A stretch of 64,000 nt of DNA from Bimastos eiseni (Eukaryota; Annelida; Clitellata; Crassiclitellata; Lumbricidae): positions 52,690,068-52,754,067 of the forward strand of contig OY365806.1 in the NCBI GenBank assembly GCA_959347315.1. Direction: 5' to 3'. The position numbers and the translations under genes were made by a program. The notes under the pieces were generated by a model, which was not told where the DNA came from, did not search any database, and saw nothing but the letters and a program-made list of their open reading frames with translations. Of this stretch, positions 52,983-63,062 are shown piece after piece (positions within the stretch are counted from its first letter, which is position 1; every line of letters starts with the position of its first letter).

Positions 52983-54396
52983 CTCCAGTACTATCAATCA
53001 ATCAATCAATGCAATTTATATAGCGCCTCTTTAAGATAACTATTCAGAGGTGCTAATGACCAGGCCCGGTCAAAAAAGAAATTTTTAAGAAGTTTATAGA
53101 AAGAGCCAGACAGGTCGCACAGGAGAGAGCGCAGGTCAGATGGGAGGTTGTTCCAAACACTGGGACCCACAATTGTGAAAGCTCTATATTGCCTGGTGGC
53201 GGTATGAGCATGTGGAACCACAAAGTCACCTCTAGAGGCCGAAGCGAAGAGATCGGCGACCAGAGGAAGCCGAAGTTAAGGTGAACAGATCCATAAGATA
53301 GACAGGTGCATTGCCCAGAACACAGTGCCAGACAATAGAGGAGATCCTATATTGAATGCGCTGCTGAACCAGACGCCAGTGAAGGACATCCTGCATGGAC
53401 GTAGAGATGTGGCCAAATTTAGGAACATAACCAATCAAACGAGCTGCAGCCCGTTGAAACCCCTTCAAGGGTTGCAATCGGACCTGCAGGAGCCCACAGA
53501 AGAGAGAGGAACAGTAATCTAATCGATTAATGATAAAGACATGAACCAAGGTGGCAGCAGAAGATGAGGAGAGAGCGGGAAACAACCCGCAACTGGCGCA
53601 AGAAATAGTAGCAGGAGTGAGTCAATGCCGAAATATGCTTCACAAAAGACAGTTCTTGATCCAAAACTACCCCAGATCCCTGACACAGTGGAGAATACAA
53701 AGTTAGAGATTTCAGAATACAAAGACCCCAAGTCCAGCTTATTCAGCTGCTGGCGGATACCAAGCCAAATATATCGAGTCTTTTGCGGATTAAGTCGCAT
53801 TCGATTTCATGACATCCAGGCAGTTAGGGCATCTGTAGCTTGTTCGGAATGCAGAAGAAACCTGGGATGAAAAGCAATGCGCATATGATTGAACATCATC
53901 TGCATAAGAATGGCTCATAAGAGAACAAGATGCGAGTAGAGACTCGATATCTGAAGTGAAGAAAATGTACAGAAGAGGCCCAAGGACCAATCCCTGGGGG
54001 ACACCAAAGGGGGCAGGGTACCAAAGCTAATGAGATGAGCGAAAGACAACAGATGTAGAACGCTCGGAGATATAAGAATTGATCCCGGTAAGTGGAAGGT
54101 CTCTTATCCCAAAAGTTAAAGAGAGACAACTCAAGAGGATATCATGATCTACCTAATTGAATGCAGCGCTGACATCATATAAGGCCAGAAGGGTTACTTG
54201 GGACCTGTCCATTGCATCATATATGTCGAAAAGGAGACAAAGTAGGAAGGACTTAGTTGAGTGACCCTTACGAAACCCAGATTGACATGAAGGAAGTAGA
54301 TTGTTCGTATCCAAATAGCTAAATAACTGACTGGCTACAAATTTTTCAATTACCTTAGAGATAAAAGTAACAGTAGCTATTGGCCTATAGCTAGAT

Positions 54397-54479
54397 GGAA
54401 CAGACAGGTCAAGCTCCGACTGCTTTATTATTGATGTGATGCCAATAATAAAGCAGTCGGAGCTTGACCTGTCTGTTCC
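54397..54479. repeat. Perfect hairpin, 37-bp arms, 9-base loop
   Basis: 54397-54433 (GGAACAGACAGGTCAAGCTC...) is exactly complementary to 54443-54479. It lies inside the L2 copy. Confidence 0.95.
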
Positions 54480-54517
54480 CGTAGTCAAGGGTCAAGGTCT
54501 AGGTCAAGGGTCAAGGT

Positions 54518-54562
54518 CCGACTGCTTTATTATTGGCGTGATGCCAATAATAAAGCAGTCGG
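54518..54562. repeat. Perfect hairpin, 20-bp arms, 5-base loop
   Basis: CCGACTGCTTTATTATTGGC, loop GTGAT, then its exact complement. It is a partial second copy of the preceding hairpin, separated by a GTCAAGG tandem stretch (54484-54517). Confidence 0.95.
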
Positions 54563-54865
54563 AGCTTGTGCGTGAAAGAAGCACTCGAGGCAACAAGCTT
54601 GACGACAGAGAGAATAATATTCTTCATCAAACCAGGGAGAAAGAGGATGTAACCGAAGTTTGGCTGTATGGGCCGGAAGCAGGTGGTCGATGATGTCGGT
54701 CATCGATCGGTTGTAGATGTCGAAGAGATCATCAGAAGATTGATCTCTTAGGCTGGAAGGTCAGAGAAGGCCGGAACCATAGCTAACGATGCTGCAAATA
54801 CCTGCCTGACTAGGTGCTTCCACCCACGGATCTGCCTCAATGAAGTGGTGGCTCGTGAAGAAATT

Positions 54866-54901
54866 GCATCGTGGTAGCAAGAAGACTTGCTACCACGATG
54901 C
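54866..54901. repeat. Perfect hairpin, 16-bp arms, 4-base loop
   Basis: GCATCGTGGTAGCAAG, loop AAGA, then CTTGCTACCACGATGC. The arm sequence also occurs singly at 18046-18061 in another L2 copy, so one arm was added by an inverted duplication. Confidence 0.93.
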
Positions 54902-55099
54902 CAAGGTCGGAGAGAACCGGTGGCCAGACATCTATCGTTGGGATGCTGTCATCACGAGTGATGACCACATCCAACCAGCCACCAGCCTGCTGTGTGGAAG
55001 CAGACACATGTTGTGTCATTCCAAACTGTTCCAGTAAGAGGCGGAAGTTGGTGGCTGAGGAGGAGGAAACCTCAAGATGGAGGTTAAGGTCTCCAAGGA

Positions 55100-57770
55100 C
55101 AGCTATCTGGGTATTAAAAATCGTTTTTACACGAAGAGTGGCTCGGTGGAATCCGATTCGTGAGCGCATTATCACAGCTAGATTCCACACAAAGCATGCA
55201 AAGGTCACTATAGTACTGATTGACGTCCCAACAGCAGTTGCGCCTGAGGAGGAAAAAGACAACTTTTACAACCAGTTGGAGAGCGTAGTCAACGACATCC
55301 CAAGTTATGACATCAAAATTGTGATGGGAGACTTCAAAGCTAAGATAGATGGAGACAGAAGGGGTTGGTCAGAATGATTGGCCCACATGGCTCTGCAGAA
55401 GAGATAAATGACAATGGAGAAAGACTACTGAAATGGACAGGAGCTGGAGGATTCATTGTAGGAAACACCTTCTTTAAGTACAAAAGGATACACAAAACTA
55501 CATGGACATCCCCAGATGGAAGAGTCTCAAATGAAACAGACTACATGTGCATAGGAGGAAGATCGCGCTCTGCCTTGCAAGATATATGAACTTTCTGAGG
55601 AACCGACGCAGGTTCAGATTATGTTCTCATAAGATTTGACTAAAGAAACAGAGGGTGACAGGACCAAGAAAACCGTTTGCTACAGAATACTTAAAGAATG
55701 CAGAGACATCAAACGGGTTCTACTTGGAGACCAAGAATAGGTTTGAGAAGCTGGAACACACCACAGACTACGAGAAGCAATGGGAGATGTTCGTACAAGC
55801 CATCAAAGATAGTGCAGAGAAGACAATCGGATGAAGGAGAGGTACATACAAGGAAAGATGGATCAGGAGAGAAACATGGGAACTGATCAACAATAGAAGA
55901 GAACGCTAAAAGAGACTGTTCAAGTAACGAACAACAATGGGCTGAGAGAAACATAAAATACAGTCAAGTCAATCGCATGGTTAAACGAAAATGCAGAAAG
56001 GACAAAAGGAAATGGATAGAAGAAAGAGGAGAAGAGGCACAATATGCAGCAAATCGAAATGATACCAAGACCCTCTACAGGATTGTACGTGAACTCACGA
56101 GCTCGGCGAACAGCACCGACATCCCCGTCAAGAGTAAAGATGGTCGTATACTCACAACGGAAGAGGAACAGGCAAAGAGATGGAGGGAGCCCTTCATTGA
56201 GGTTCTGAACCAACCTGCGCCAGAAAGCACATTTGACTTCGAGCTAGATATCACACTGGAGGAGATATCCAATTGTGAAGTCGTAGAAGCAATACACTCA
56301 CTGAAAAAGAACAAAGTTGCAGGCCTGGATGAGATAATGCCAGAGCTGCTCAAACATGGAGGAGAGGCAGTAACACAAGAACTCATACACCTGTTCAACC
56401 TTATTTGGAGAGAAGAGAATGTACCAAGCGAGTGGAGAGATGGACTTATCATACCGAGAAAAGGGGCTTTGAACGACTGTAATAATTGGAGAGGATTAAC
56501 ATTGCTGTCCGTACCAGGGTAAACCTTCTGCAACTTATTGCGTAATCGCCTAAAAAAGGAAATTTATCAAACACTCAGGGAGGAACGAGCCGGCTTCCAA
56601 AACAACAGATCACGTAACGAACACATTTTCACGCTTCTGAATATAATAGAACAAAGTCGGGAATTCGACACAAAACTCCCAGTCAATTTTGTCGACTTCA
56701 GGAAGGCTTTTGATAGCAAACATAGGGATTCTCTCTGGAAGATAGTGAGAACATATGGTGTATCCAACAAATATATTAACACCTTTGTACCTTATCTCCA
56801 GATGCTGCATAAGGGTGAAAAACGGAAACACATGTATGTTTGACATCTTGACAGGAGTCCAACAAGGATGTGTTCTGTCTGCCTTCTTATTTATCATCAT
56901 TATGAACTTCATAATGAAAAGAGCAATGGATGAACCTAACTTTAGCATAAAATGGAAACATTCTAGGCTAACGGACCTGGACTTTGCAGATGACGTTGCA
57001 TTGCTACGAGGGTCATACAGAGACCTGCAGCAGATGACAGATAACTTATATGAGATGGGGAAAAAGGTTGGACTATGCATGAATAGCAGCAAAACAAAAA
57101 CCATGAACATCAGAGGTCAACAGTGCCAGGACATCGTCGTCGGTCAGCAGATCATCGAATTTGTTGAAGATTTCTCTTATTTGGGGAGTGCCATTTCAAG
57201 CAAAGGAGATGCGGAGGTGGATGTAAGAACCAGGATTGGTAAGGCTGCAGCTGTGCTCCAATGACTGCGCAAGGTATGGACACTAAGGACCATCAAACTA
57301 AAAACTAAAAGACATCTGTGCAGATAAATTGTGATACCAACTTTCACATACAAAAGTGAAACATGGAAGGAAATGGCAAGAATATCACACAAACTGAATG
57401 TTTTTCTTCAAAGATGTCTTCAAACTATTTTGGGCATACCATGGAGGGATCATATTACAAACGAGGAAGTTCTGAGGTTGGTGGAGGTGGGGAGGATGGA
57501 CGAGATCGTCGGATGGAGGAGAAGAAGAATGGCCGGACACATTTTGGGGTTGCCACCACAGCGCCCGGCAAAGACGGCAATGGTATGGATACTGGAAAAC
57601 GGAAAGAAGAGCAGAGGAAGGTTGGTAAAAACCTGGCGGAGCACCTTTAGACAAGACTTGAAGGAGATGGAAATCGACTGGGATGACACGGAAAAGACTG
57701 CTAAAGATCGTACGGAATGGAGAGCTCTTGTTGACTGATGTTCCAAGAGGAACTAAGTTTAAGTAAGTAA
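55100..57770 (+). mobile_element. RTE/SR2-like LINE, 5'-truncated
   Basis: Endonuclease: RIITARFHTKHAKVTIVLID (55158), YDIKIVMGDFKAKIDGD (55303), HGSAEEINDNGERLLKWTGA and TTWTSPDGRVSNETDYMC. Reverse transcriptase: NCEVVEAIHSLKKNKVAGLD (56271), NVPSEWRDGLIIP, NNWRGLTLLSVPG with a stop at 56521, then LPVNFVDFRKAFDSKHRDSL (56683), GVQQGCVLSAFLF, RLTDLDFADDVALLRGSYRD with the FADD catalytic block (about 56974) and DFSYLGSAISSKGDAEVD. C-terminus: 57331-57738 with RRRRMAGHILGLPPQRPAK and KDRTEWRALVD. It ends in a TTTAAGTAAGTAAG tail. Stops at 56521, about 56841 and 57262-57264 break the frame. Confidence 0.85.
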
Positions 57771-57944
57771 GACTCAGTAAGCAGGTTTATCCTAGCTGAA
57801 CATGCAACAATATATCCAATGTCATCAATTTTGACATTTTCAGGCTCCCTCCTTCAACTTGCTGTATAATCCTTCTCATCATCCAGTCCAGTAACATCAT
57901 ATTCTGTTTCCTGCAGTCTTCTTCCACTCAAAATTCTTTCATCA

Positions 57945-58600
57945 ATTATAGTTCTATGGAGGGAATCTCCCCTCATTTAGTAGAGCAGCCATTATCTCTG
58001 TTTGCTTCTAATTATTCTAATCATGGATCTTATTTGTCCACCACAATTTGTATTAACTCTTCATTTGTCTTGCATTCCATCCAGCCGACTCTCTCCATCT
58101 TTTGCCCAATCCACATCTCTAATCTATTGATGTCTTCCTTCCTCATGATCTATGTTTCCAATCCTTATAGCACTACACTCCATATCATAGAATTGGTTGT
58201 TTCTTCTGATTCTGATTCAGCTTTCCCCCAATAATTTCTTTCTTTTACCAAAGGCACCTTTCCCATAGCTATTCTTCTCTTTATTTCTACAAGGCACTTT
58301 GCATCATTTATGATCATATATCCTACCTAACAGAATCTGACTTATCTTACTTTCTCCTTTCCTTTCCATCTATTGTGATATTTACTGTTGTTTCCTGTCC
58401 TTATCCTCCTGATCTTTGTCTTTTTGATGTTTATTTTCATATAATACTATATTGAGATCTTACTATTTAGCTGATCCATCATTTTCTGTAGCCACTGTCA
58501 GCATTGCTTTGTCACCTATGAACCTTAATGCTATATCATCAATCCTCTTCACATACGCCCTTTGTCATCTCCTTCATTTGGGCCTCTCGCATTAATTCCT
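57945..58600 (-). pseudogene. Second RTE-like LINE relic
   Basis: The minus strand reads RIDDIALRFIGDKAMLTVAT (58550 downward), KTKIRRIRTGNNSKYHNRW-like sequence, then MRRKTSIDxRCGLGKRWRE and VVDKxDPxLExLEANRDN-type segments in mixed frames. It resembles the ADDIAL to C-terminal part of RTE-type reverse transcriptases. It is heavily decayed. Confidence 0.55.
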
Positions 58601-58659
58601 CAATGTAAATGTTAGGAATTTTGGTGAGAGTGGATGGACACCTTTGCATTACTCCTCAA

Positions 58660-59073
58660 TATTAAAGAACACATTGGTGGGAGCAGGCACTATGCCTTAC
58701 TCCTCTACCTATCATTCCTGCACCATATTATTGTTAATCAATTGTTTACTTGGATGTAAATGGGTTGCTCCCTCCTCTGCAGTCAGGCTTTCTGAGGAAT
58801 CCCTCCACCGAAATGCTCTTGGTTTTTATCGGATTTCTATGGTCCTATGGACAGATGACACTTTTGGCATTATTTGATGTTAGCTCAGCATTTGACTTTG
58901 TGGACCATTCTATCCTCTTCAGTGCCTCTCTGCCTCCTTTGGCCTCTTTGGCAAACCATTGGAGTGGCTTTGTTCTTTCCTAGCAGATTGCACCAACTGT
59001 CATTGCCCACTGGGTCCCAGCCCCTTTCGGTGTACCTCAGGTATCGGTCTCGGGCCCTTTGCTCTATATTCTG
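58660..59073 (+). pseudogene. L2-type LINE reverse transcriptase, part 1
   Basis: DVNGLLPPLQSGFLRNPSTE (58752), MTLLALFDVSSAFDFVDHSI (58855), CHCPLGPSPFRCTSGIG-like and LGPLLYILQT (about 59055). This is fingers and palm. It is cut at 59073 by a hAT element flanked by ATATTCTG and resumes at 60133. Confidence 0.8.
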
Positions 59074-60132
59074 CAGACTTGTGGCATTGTGGTCGAGCGG
59101 TTAGAGCGGTCGGCTCGTAACACTCAGTGTGCGATGAGTGAGCGGGTTCGACTCTCGTCCGGGGCGTCGCTGTGTAGGAACCTTGAGCAAGTCCTTCGCA
59201 CACAATTGCTCTGCATTACAGCTGCAGTAGTGCCGTCGAGGCGCGTGTGAACTTCTGAACTTAACTGTAAGAAGGGCAATATCAAATAACAGTTGTATTG
59301 TATTGTATCGTATAAGACTTGGAACTTTGAGACCAAGACAAGACCAAGATATTGAGGTACCAAGACCGAGACCGTAATGTAGTACCAATATCTGAGAACC
59401 ATTCTTCTATTGCTGCTTTATGTTTTTCTGTATCTTTTTGTCAGCTTATCTTCTGGAACACATAGAACACATAGGGAGTCTAGGCTTGGAAGATCAAATG
59501 CGTTTTTTACACACATCTGAAAAAGCGTTTTTAGACACATCTGAAATCTTTTAGACGATTTTAAACAAGCAAATTCCATACCAAATACCAAACGAAATAA
59601 TAAATTTCAATTTGCCACATAGGTGTGGATGGCCTCAAATCGATTACTTCTGAACCCCCATTCAAAAGCCAGTTCATTTGGTCATAGGCAGTTAGCTGGT
59701 CTGGGCTGGGCTGGTCTGCCACATACTCAGCCTGAGATTCTCAATGCCCTTCTTGGTTATACGGTGGTTTTACTCCAACGACAAATGGCATGCCATTGCT
59801 GATGTTCGTCAATAACTTCAAATTGCATAAACGCAAACTTCACAATTTCAGGTTTTTAGACAGACATTTCTGCACTTTAAGAAAATCTAAATGATTTCAG
59901 TATCGTGTGGCTCTCACGTTAACCCGAATGACTGTTTTAATAGCACAAGATTTAAGACAATTAACGCAAGGCTTATCGAGACCGCTTGTTCGAAACAGAA
60001 CAAGACTTTTTCACTTCAAGACAGTTTCTAAAAATTCAAGACACTACCTCGAGACCAAGACAGAGACCAAGACAACAGGTGTTGTCGTGGTCTCGTTGTA
60101 TGGTTGTATGGTCTCGAGACCATACAACTCTG
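59074..60132. mobile_element. Non-autonomous hAT in L2, GAGACC family, hosting a SINE
   Basis: The 8-bp duplication ATATTCTG lies at 59066-59073 and 60133-60140, perfect. The left end CAGACTTG, continued after the SINE by GAACTTTGAGACCAAGAC, pairs with the inverted right end CAGAGTTGTATGGTCTCGAG. Subterminal GAGACC/GGTCTC arrays match the copies at 18996-20277 and 23443-24288. The interior contains a 77-bp duplicate (59628-59704) of the adjoining L2 sequence at 60292-60368. Confidence 0.82.
59082..59314 (+). mobile_element. tRNA-derived SINE
   Basis: The A box is like TGGTCGAGCGG (59090) and the B box is GGTTCGACTCT (about 59145), with a long variable-arm-like insert between them, suggesting a Ser/Leu-type tRNA ancestor. 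A body and a TTGTATTGTATTGTATCG tail follow. The duplication AGACTTG flanks it (59075-59081 and 59315-59321). It sits inside the left terminal repeat of the hAT element. Confidence 0.85.
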
Positions 60133-61090
60133 ATATTCTGTACATATCTGATGTCAGCTCTCTGTTGTGTTCGTGTGGGCTCTTGCATCAACTATATGGG
60201 GAGGATACCAAGCACACCTTCACTGATATCCAGTCGATGTAGTGGTCACCTTGGGGCTTGTGTGTTGTTCCATCGATGCCATATCTGGTTGGATGGCCTC
60301 AAATCGATTACTTCTGAACCCCCATTCAAAAGCCAGTTCATTTGGTCATAGGCAGTTAGCTGGTCTGGACCCTTGCCGGCTGGCTGAAGCCTTCCCTCAG
60401 GTTACTTTTTCACTTACTGTTCATGACCTTGGTGAGACAACTGATCAAGAGCACAGTCTTTTGCAGCACATTAACTCAGTCACGCTAAGCTGTTACTATC
60501 AGCTTCGTCAGTTGTGTGTTGTTCTGCGTTCCTTCTACCATGATGCTGCTGTAATTCTTGTACATGCCTTTGTCACCAGTATGGTTGATCACTGTCGCAG
60601 GTCTTCCGGCTGGCCTAATACGGCGCCTTGACCAGTTCCTTCACTCTGCTGCCAGGCTCATCGGTTATATTTCTAAGTAAGCCGCTGTTACAGCTTACAC
60701 GCGTGATGACCTGCACTGGCTTCCTGTCTTGCAGTGCATTAGCTACAGGATAGCAGAACTTGTCTGACAATGCCTCGTTGGTAGCACTCCGTCCTATTTA
60801 AGTAGGAACAGAGAGCCCTATGGTAAAACTCTGTTGCCTGGTTTCTGATATATCCTACCATAGGGCTTTCCGTTCCTCAGATGGGGAGGAGTTACTGATC
60901 CCACGAGCTCGATCCTCGATTAAGCAGCACCGAGCCTTCTCGGTTGTCCATTTGAGGTGGACTTCGCCTAATGCTAGGAACAATCTGCCAGCCTTCTATC
61001 GTATCCTCAGGTCATCTTTTGTTTGCTCACATCCTGGCTGAGAGCGCCTCTGAGTATGTTTCTTGAAGGGGTGCTATATAAATTTTCAAA
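60133..61090 (+). pseudogene. L2-type LINE reverse transcriptase, part 2, with tail
   Basis: ILYISDVSSLLCSC (60134) continues part 1 directly, followed by LLHQLYGEDTKHTF, a GEDT variant of the YADD block. Then SGWMASNRLLLNP (60285), LTVHDLGETTDQEHSL (60415), FHSAARLIGYIS-like and ISYRIAELV thumb segments, and RSSIKQHRAFSVVH (60920). It ends with the tail GAGCGCCTCTGAGTATGTTT and GGGGTGCTATATAAATT. Several frameshifts are present. Confidence 0.8.
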
Positions 61091-61099
61091 ATGAATGAA

Positions 61100-61895
61100 T
61101 AATGCAAAATAATGAACTATTGCAGCAGATCACGCATCAGACTTAGTCTGATATGAACACATATCTTAGAGCAGAATTAAATATTATTATATACAAATTT
61201 AATTATCTGCCATGAGATAAATATGCCTAATTATTTAATCGGACACTGCACATTAGGTAGGAATAAACTTTATTTATGTGAAGTATCTAAGCTAAATAAA
61301 CACGTTTGGAGGGAAGCAAGTGAACCTTAAAACAGGAACAACATATGAAGCCAGTACCACACATGGCAATATTCCTGTGCACAAAAGGTTTTGATTTGGG
61401 GGTAGTCACAATGAGAGATAATTATAACTAAATTACCCTCTGTGAACAATATCATTAGCCCCCATTTGTGGTGAAGGCTTGGGTTAAAATTAAATACCAA
61501 TAATGGTTTGAAATAGCAGTTGATGTTTATTTACTTATTAGCTTATTTATTTATAAATAACAATTATTTTTATTATTTATTTTATTTATTTATTTTATTT
61601 TATTTTATTTGTTTAAATTTATATTTTTTTTTTTAATTATTTATATTAACTATTTATAAATAATAATTATATTTATTTATAAATAATAATTATTTATTTC
61701 TAAATTTATAAATATTAGCTGTTTATTTACTTATTAGCAAGCACTAATTGAACATACTGTAGATATATATTACCGGGGATTGCCAGTTTAGCTCTATGGA
61801 TAATGCTGTCAGTATTTATCCGTCCGTCCGTGGTCACCCTATAAATGCAATCAAACATTTATGTAGTACCCATTAAAGATGGGCACTCAGAGGCG
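61100..61895. other. AT-rich, low complexity
   Basis: A TTTATTTATTTTATTT-rich block lies at 61540-61740. No gene was recognised. Confidence 0.5.
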
Positions 61896-61898
61896 CTC

Positions 61899-62530
61899 AC
61901 TGTACTGGCCTATATGTCAAATGTCACTACAATGCATTAAATACATCAGCAGTAGGGAATCCCGCTATCTGGCTCATCGACCATAATATTGGTCAATTCA
62001 CCCACCTAATAGGTTACAAAAACGTATTTGTAACCTATAACTAGGAATCAACTTCACCAGATTTCTAATAGATTCGGGAATTTCCAATAGTTTCGATGAT
62101 GAGTCACAATTCAAGCACAAACCTAAACCTAGGTAAAAAAACATCAACCAATAGGTCAAAAGTCACGGGGATTTCCAATAGTTTCTCTGTGCTGGCCTAT
62201 ATGTCAAATGTCATTATAATGAATTAAATACATCAGTAGTAGGGAATCCCGCTATCTGGCTCATCGACCATAATATTGGTCAATTCACCCACCTAATAGG
62301 TTACAAAAACGTATATGTAACCTATAACTAGGTTACAAAAACCAATTCACACACAAACCTAAGCCTAGGTTAAACATCATCCAATACAGTCTAATAGGTA
62401 CGGGAATTTCCAATAGTTTCGATGATGATTCACAATTCAACCACAAACCTAAATCCTAGGTAAAAACATCAACCAATAGGTCAAAAGTCACGGGGATTTC
62501 CAATAGTTTCGATGATGAGTCAGCAGTTTC
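61899..62530 (+). repeat. Two long direct repeats, about 288-bp unit, upstream of the polymerase gene
   Basis: Unit 1 (61899-62186) and unit 2 (62187 onward) share TGGCCTATATGTCAAATGTCA, AGGGAATCCCGCTATCTGGC, CATCGACCATAATATTGGTC and GGGxATTTCCAATAGTTTCG. Short motifs (CCTAxACCTAGGTAAA, AATAGTTTCGATGATGAGT) recur more often. They lie between AT-rich DNA and the first Polinton ORF, so they may be the terminal or 5' region of that element. Confidence 0.8.
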
Positions 62531-62626
62531 GATGATGAGTTCAACAAACAAACAAAATCTTGCATAATATAAAATGAATGAAATATTTTCTCACAACAGC
62601 TTAAAGGAATATCATCCCAATATAAA

Positions 62627-63000
62627 ATGGAATACTCGAAGAAGACTGTGATCGAATTAAGAAAAATTGCGAAACAGAAAGGTATGGTTGCTTATATGAG
62701 GCTGCGTAAAGCAGATTCGATTAGTAAAATTGAAGCTCACAGGGCTCAAACACTCATCCCCTCCCCAATCTCAACCAATGCTAGTTTGCTGGACGCACCC
62801 GTTCCAGACATTAGAATACCAACACTCGTTCCTATACCGGTCTCACCGGTGTGAAAAGTCCTTGATAAGACAAAATCCGCGATTAATACATTCGCAAAGT
62901 GGATTGAAGGGTACGTACCTGAAGAACCAAAGAGAAAGCTGAACGAGAAGATAGAGGCACTGAAAGCTAAAGTGAATTCTATATTCGGTAAAATTCGATA
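62627..63000 (+). pseudogene. Polinton/Maverick DNA polymerase B, N-terminal segment
   Basis: The ORF 62627-62854 starts MEYSKKTVIELRKIAKQKGM, a SAP-like helical start common at the N-terminus of Polinton polymerases. It stops at 62852-62854. In another frame the sequence continues with FAKWIEGYVPEEPKRKLNEK to about 63000. The N-terminal region is thus broken by at least one frameshift and further stops up to 63060. Polintons are large self-synthesising elements related to adintoviruses. Confidence 0.7.
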
Positions 63001-63062
63001 AAAACACGCGAAATAAAAGAGACGGCCACAGCTATCAAGGGCTTAACGAAATAATACAAGAT

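Larger units (their letters stand above)
52985..55095 (-). mobile_element. L2-type LINE, 5'-truncated, nearly complete 3' half
   Basis: On the minus strand: endonuclease end with AVLGDLNLHLEVSSSSATNF and GWLDVVITRDDSIPTIDVW (55095-54900); reverse-transcriptase fingers and palm with SYRPIATVTFISKVIEKFVA, SGFRKGHSTKSF and LLALYDVSAAFN (54400-54153); VLGPLLYIFFTSDIES and YADDVQ, the catalytic block (about 53985-53900); RLDYCSSLFCGLLQVRLQPL and LIGYVPKFGHISTSMQDVLH (53540-53390); C-terminus with SVWNNLPSDLRSLL (53160). The tail AGAGGCGCTATATAAATTGC is followed by ATTGATTGATTGAT (53008-52990). Several frameshifts are present; the segment 54600-54840 and the hairpins at 54397-54562 disturb it. Confidence 0.82.

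Noticed and set aside
55709..57746. Minus-strand ORFs at 55954-55709, 56533-56075, 57110-56610 and 57746-57450
   Set aside because: Antisense shadows of the RTE-type LINE, whose plus-strand motifs (FADD, GCVLS, AGHILGLPP) are unmistakable.
59082..59314. A functional tRNA gene
   Set aside because: A and B boxes are present, but it has a SINE body, a TTGTA-repeat tail and flanking AGACTTG duplications, and the variable-arm region does not fold as a normal tRNA.
59290..60132. hAT element starting at CAGTTGTATTG (59290)
   Set aside because: The flanks there do not match. The true left end is CAGACTTG at 59074, with perfect ATATTCTG duplications. The CAGTTGTATTG string belongs to the SINE tail.
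60795..60880. Another template-switch hairpin (arms near 60802 and 60855)
   Set aside because: The arms are imperfect and the loop is about 30 bases. It is less convincing than the exact hairpins and might be a normal feature of this LINE copy.
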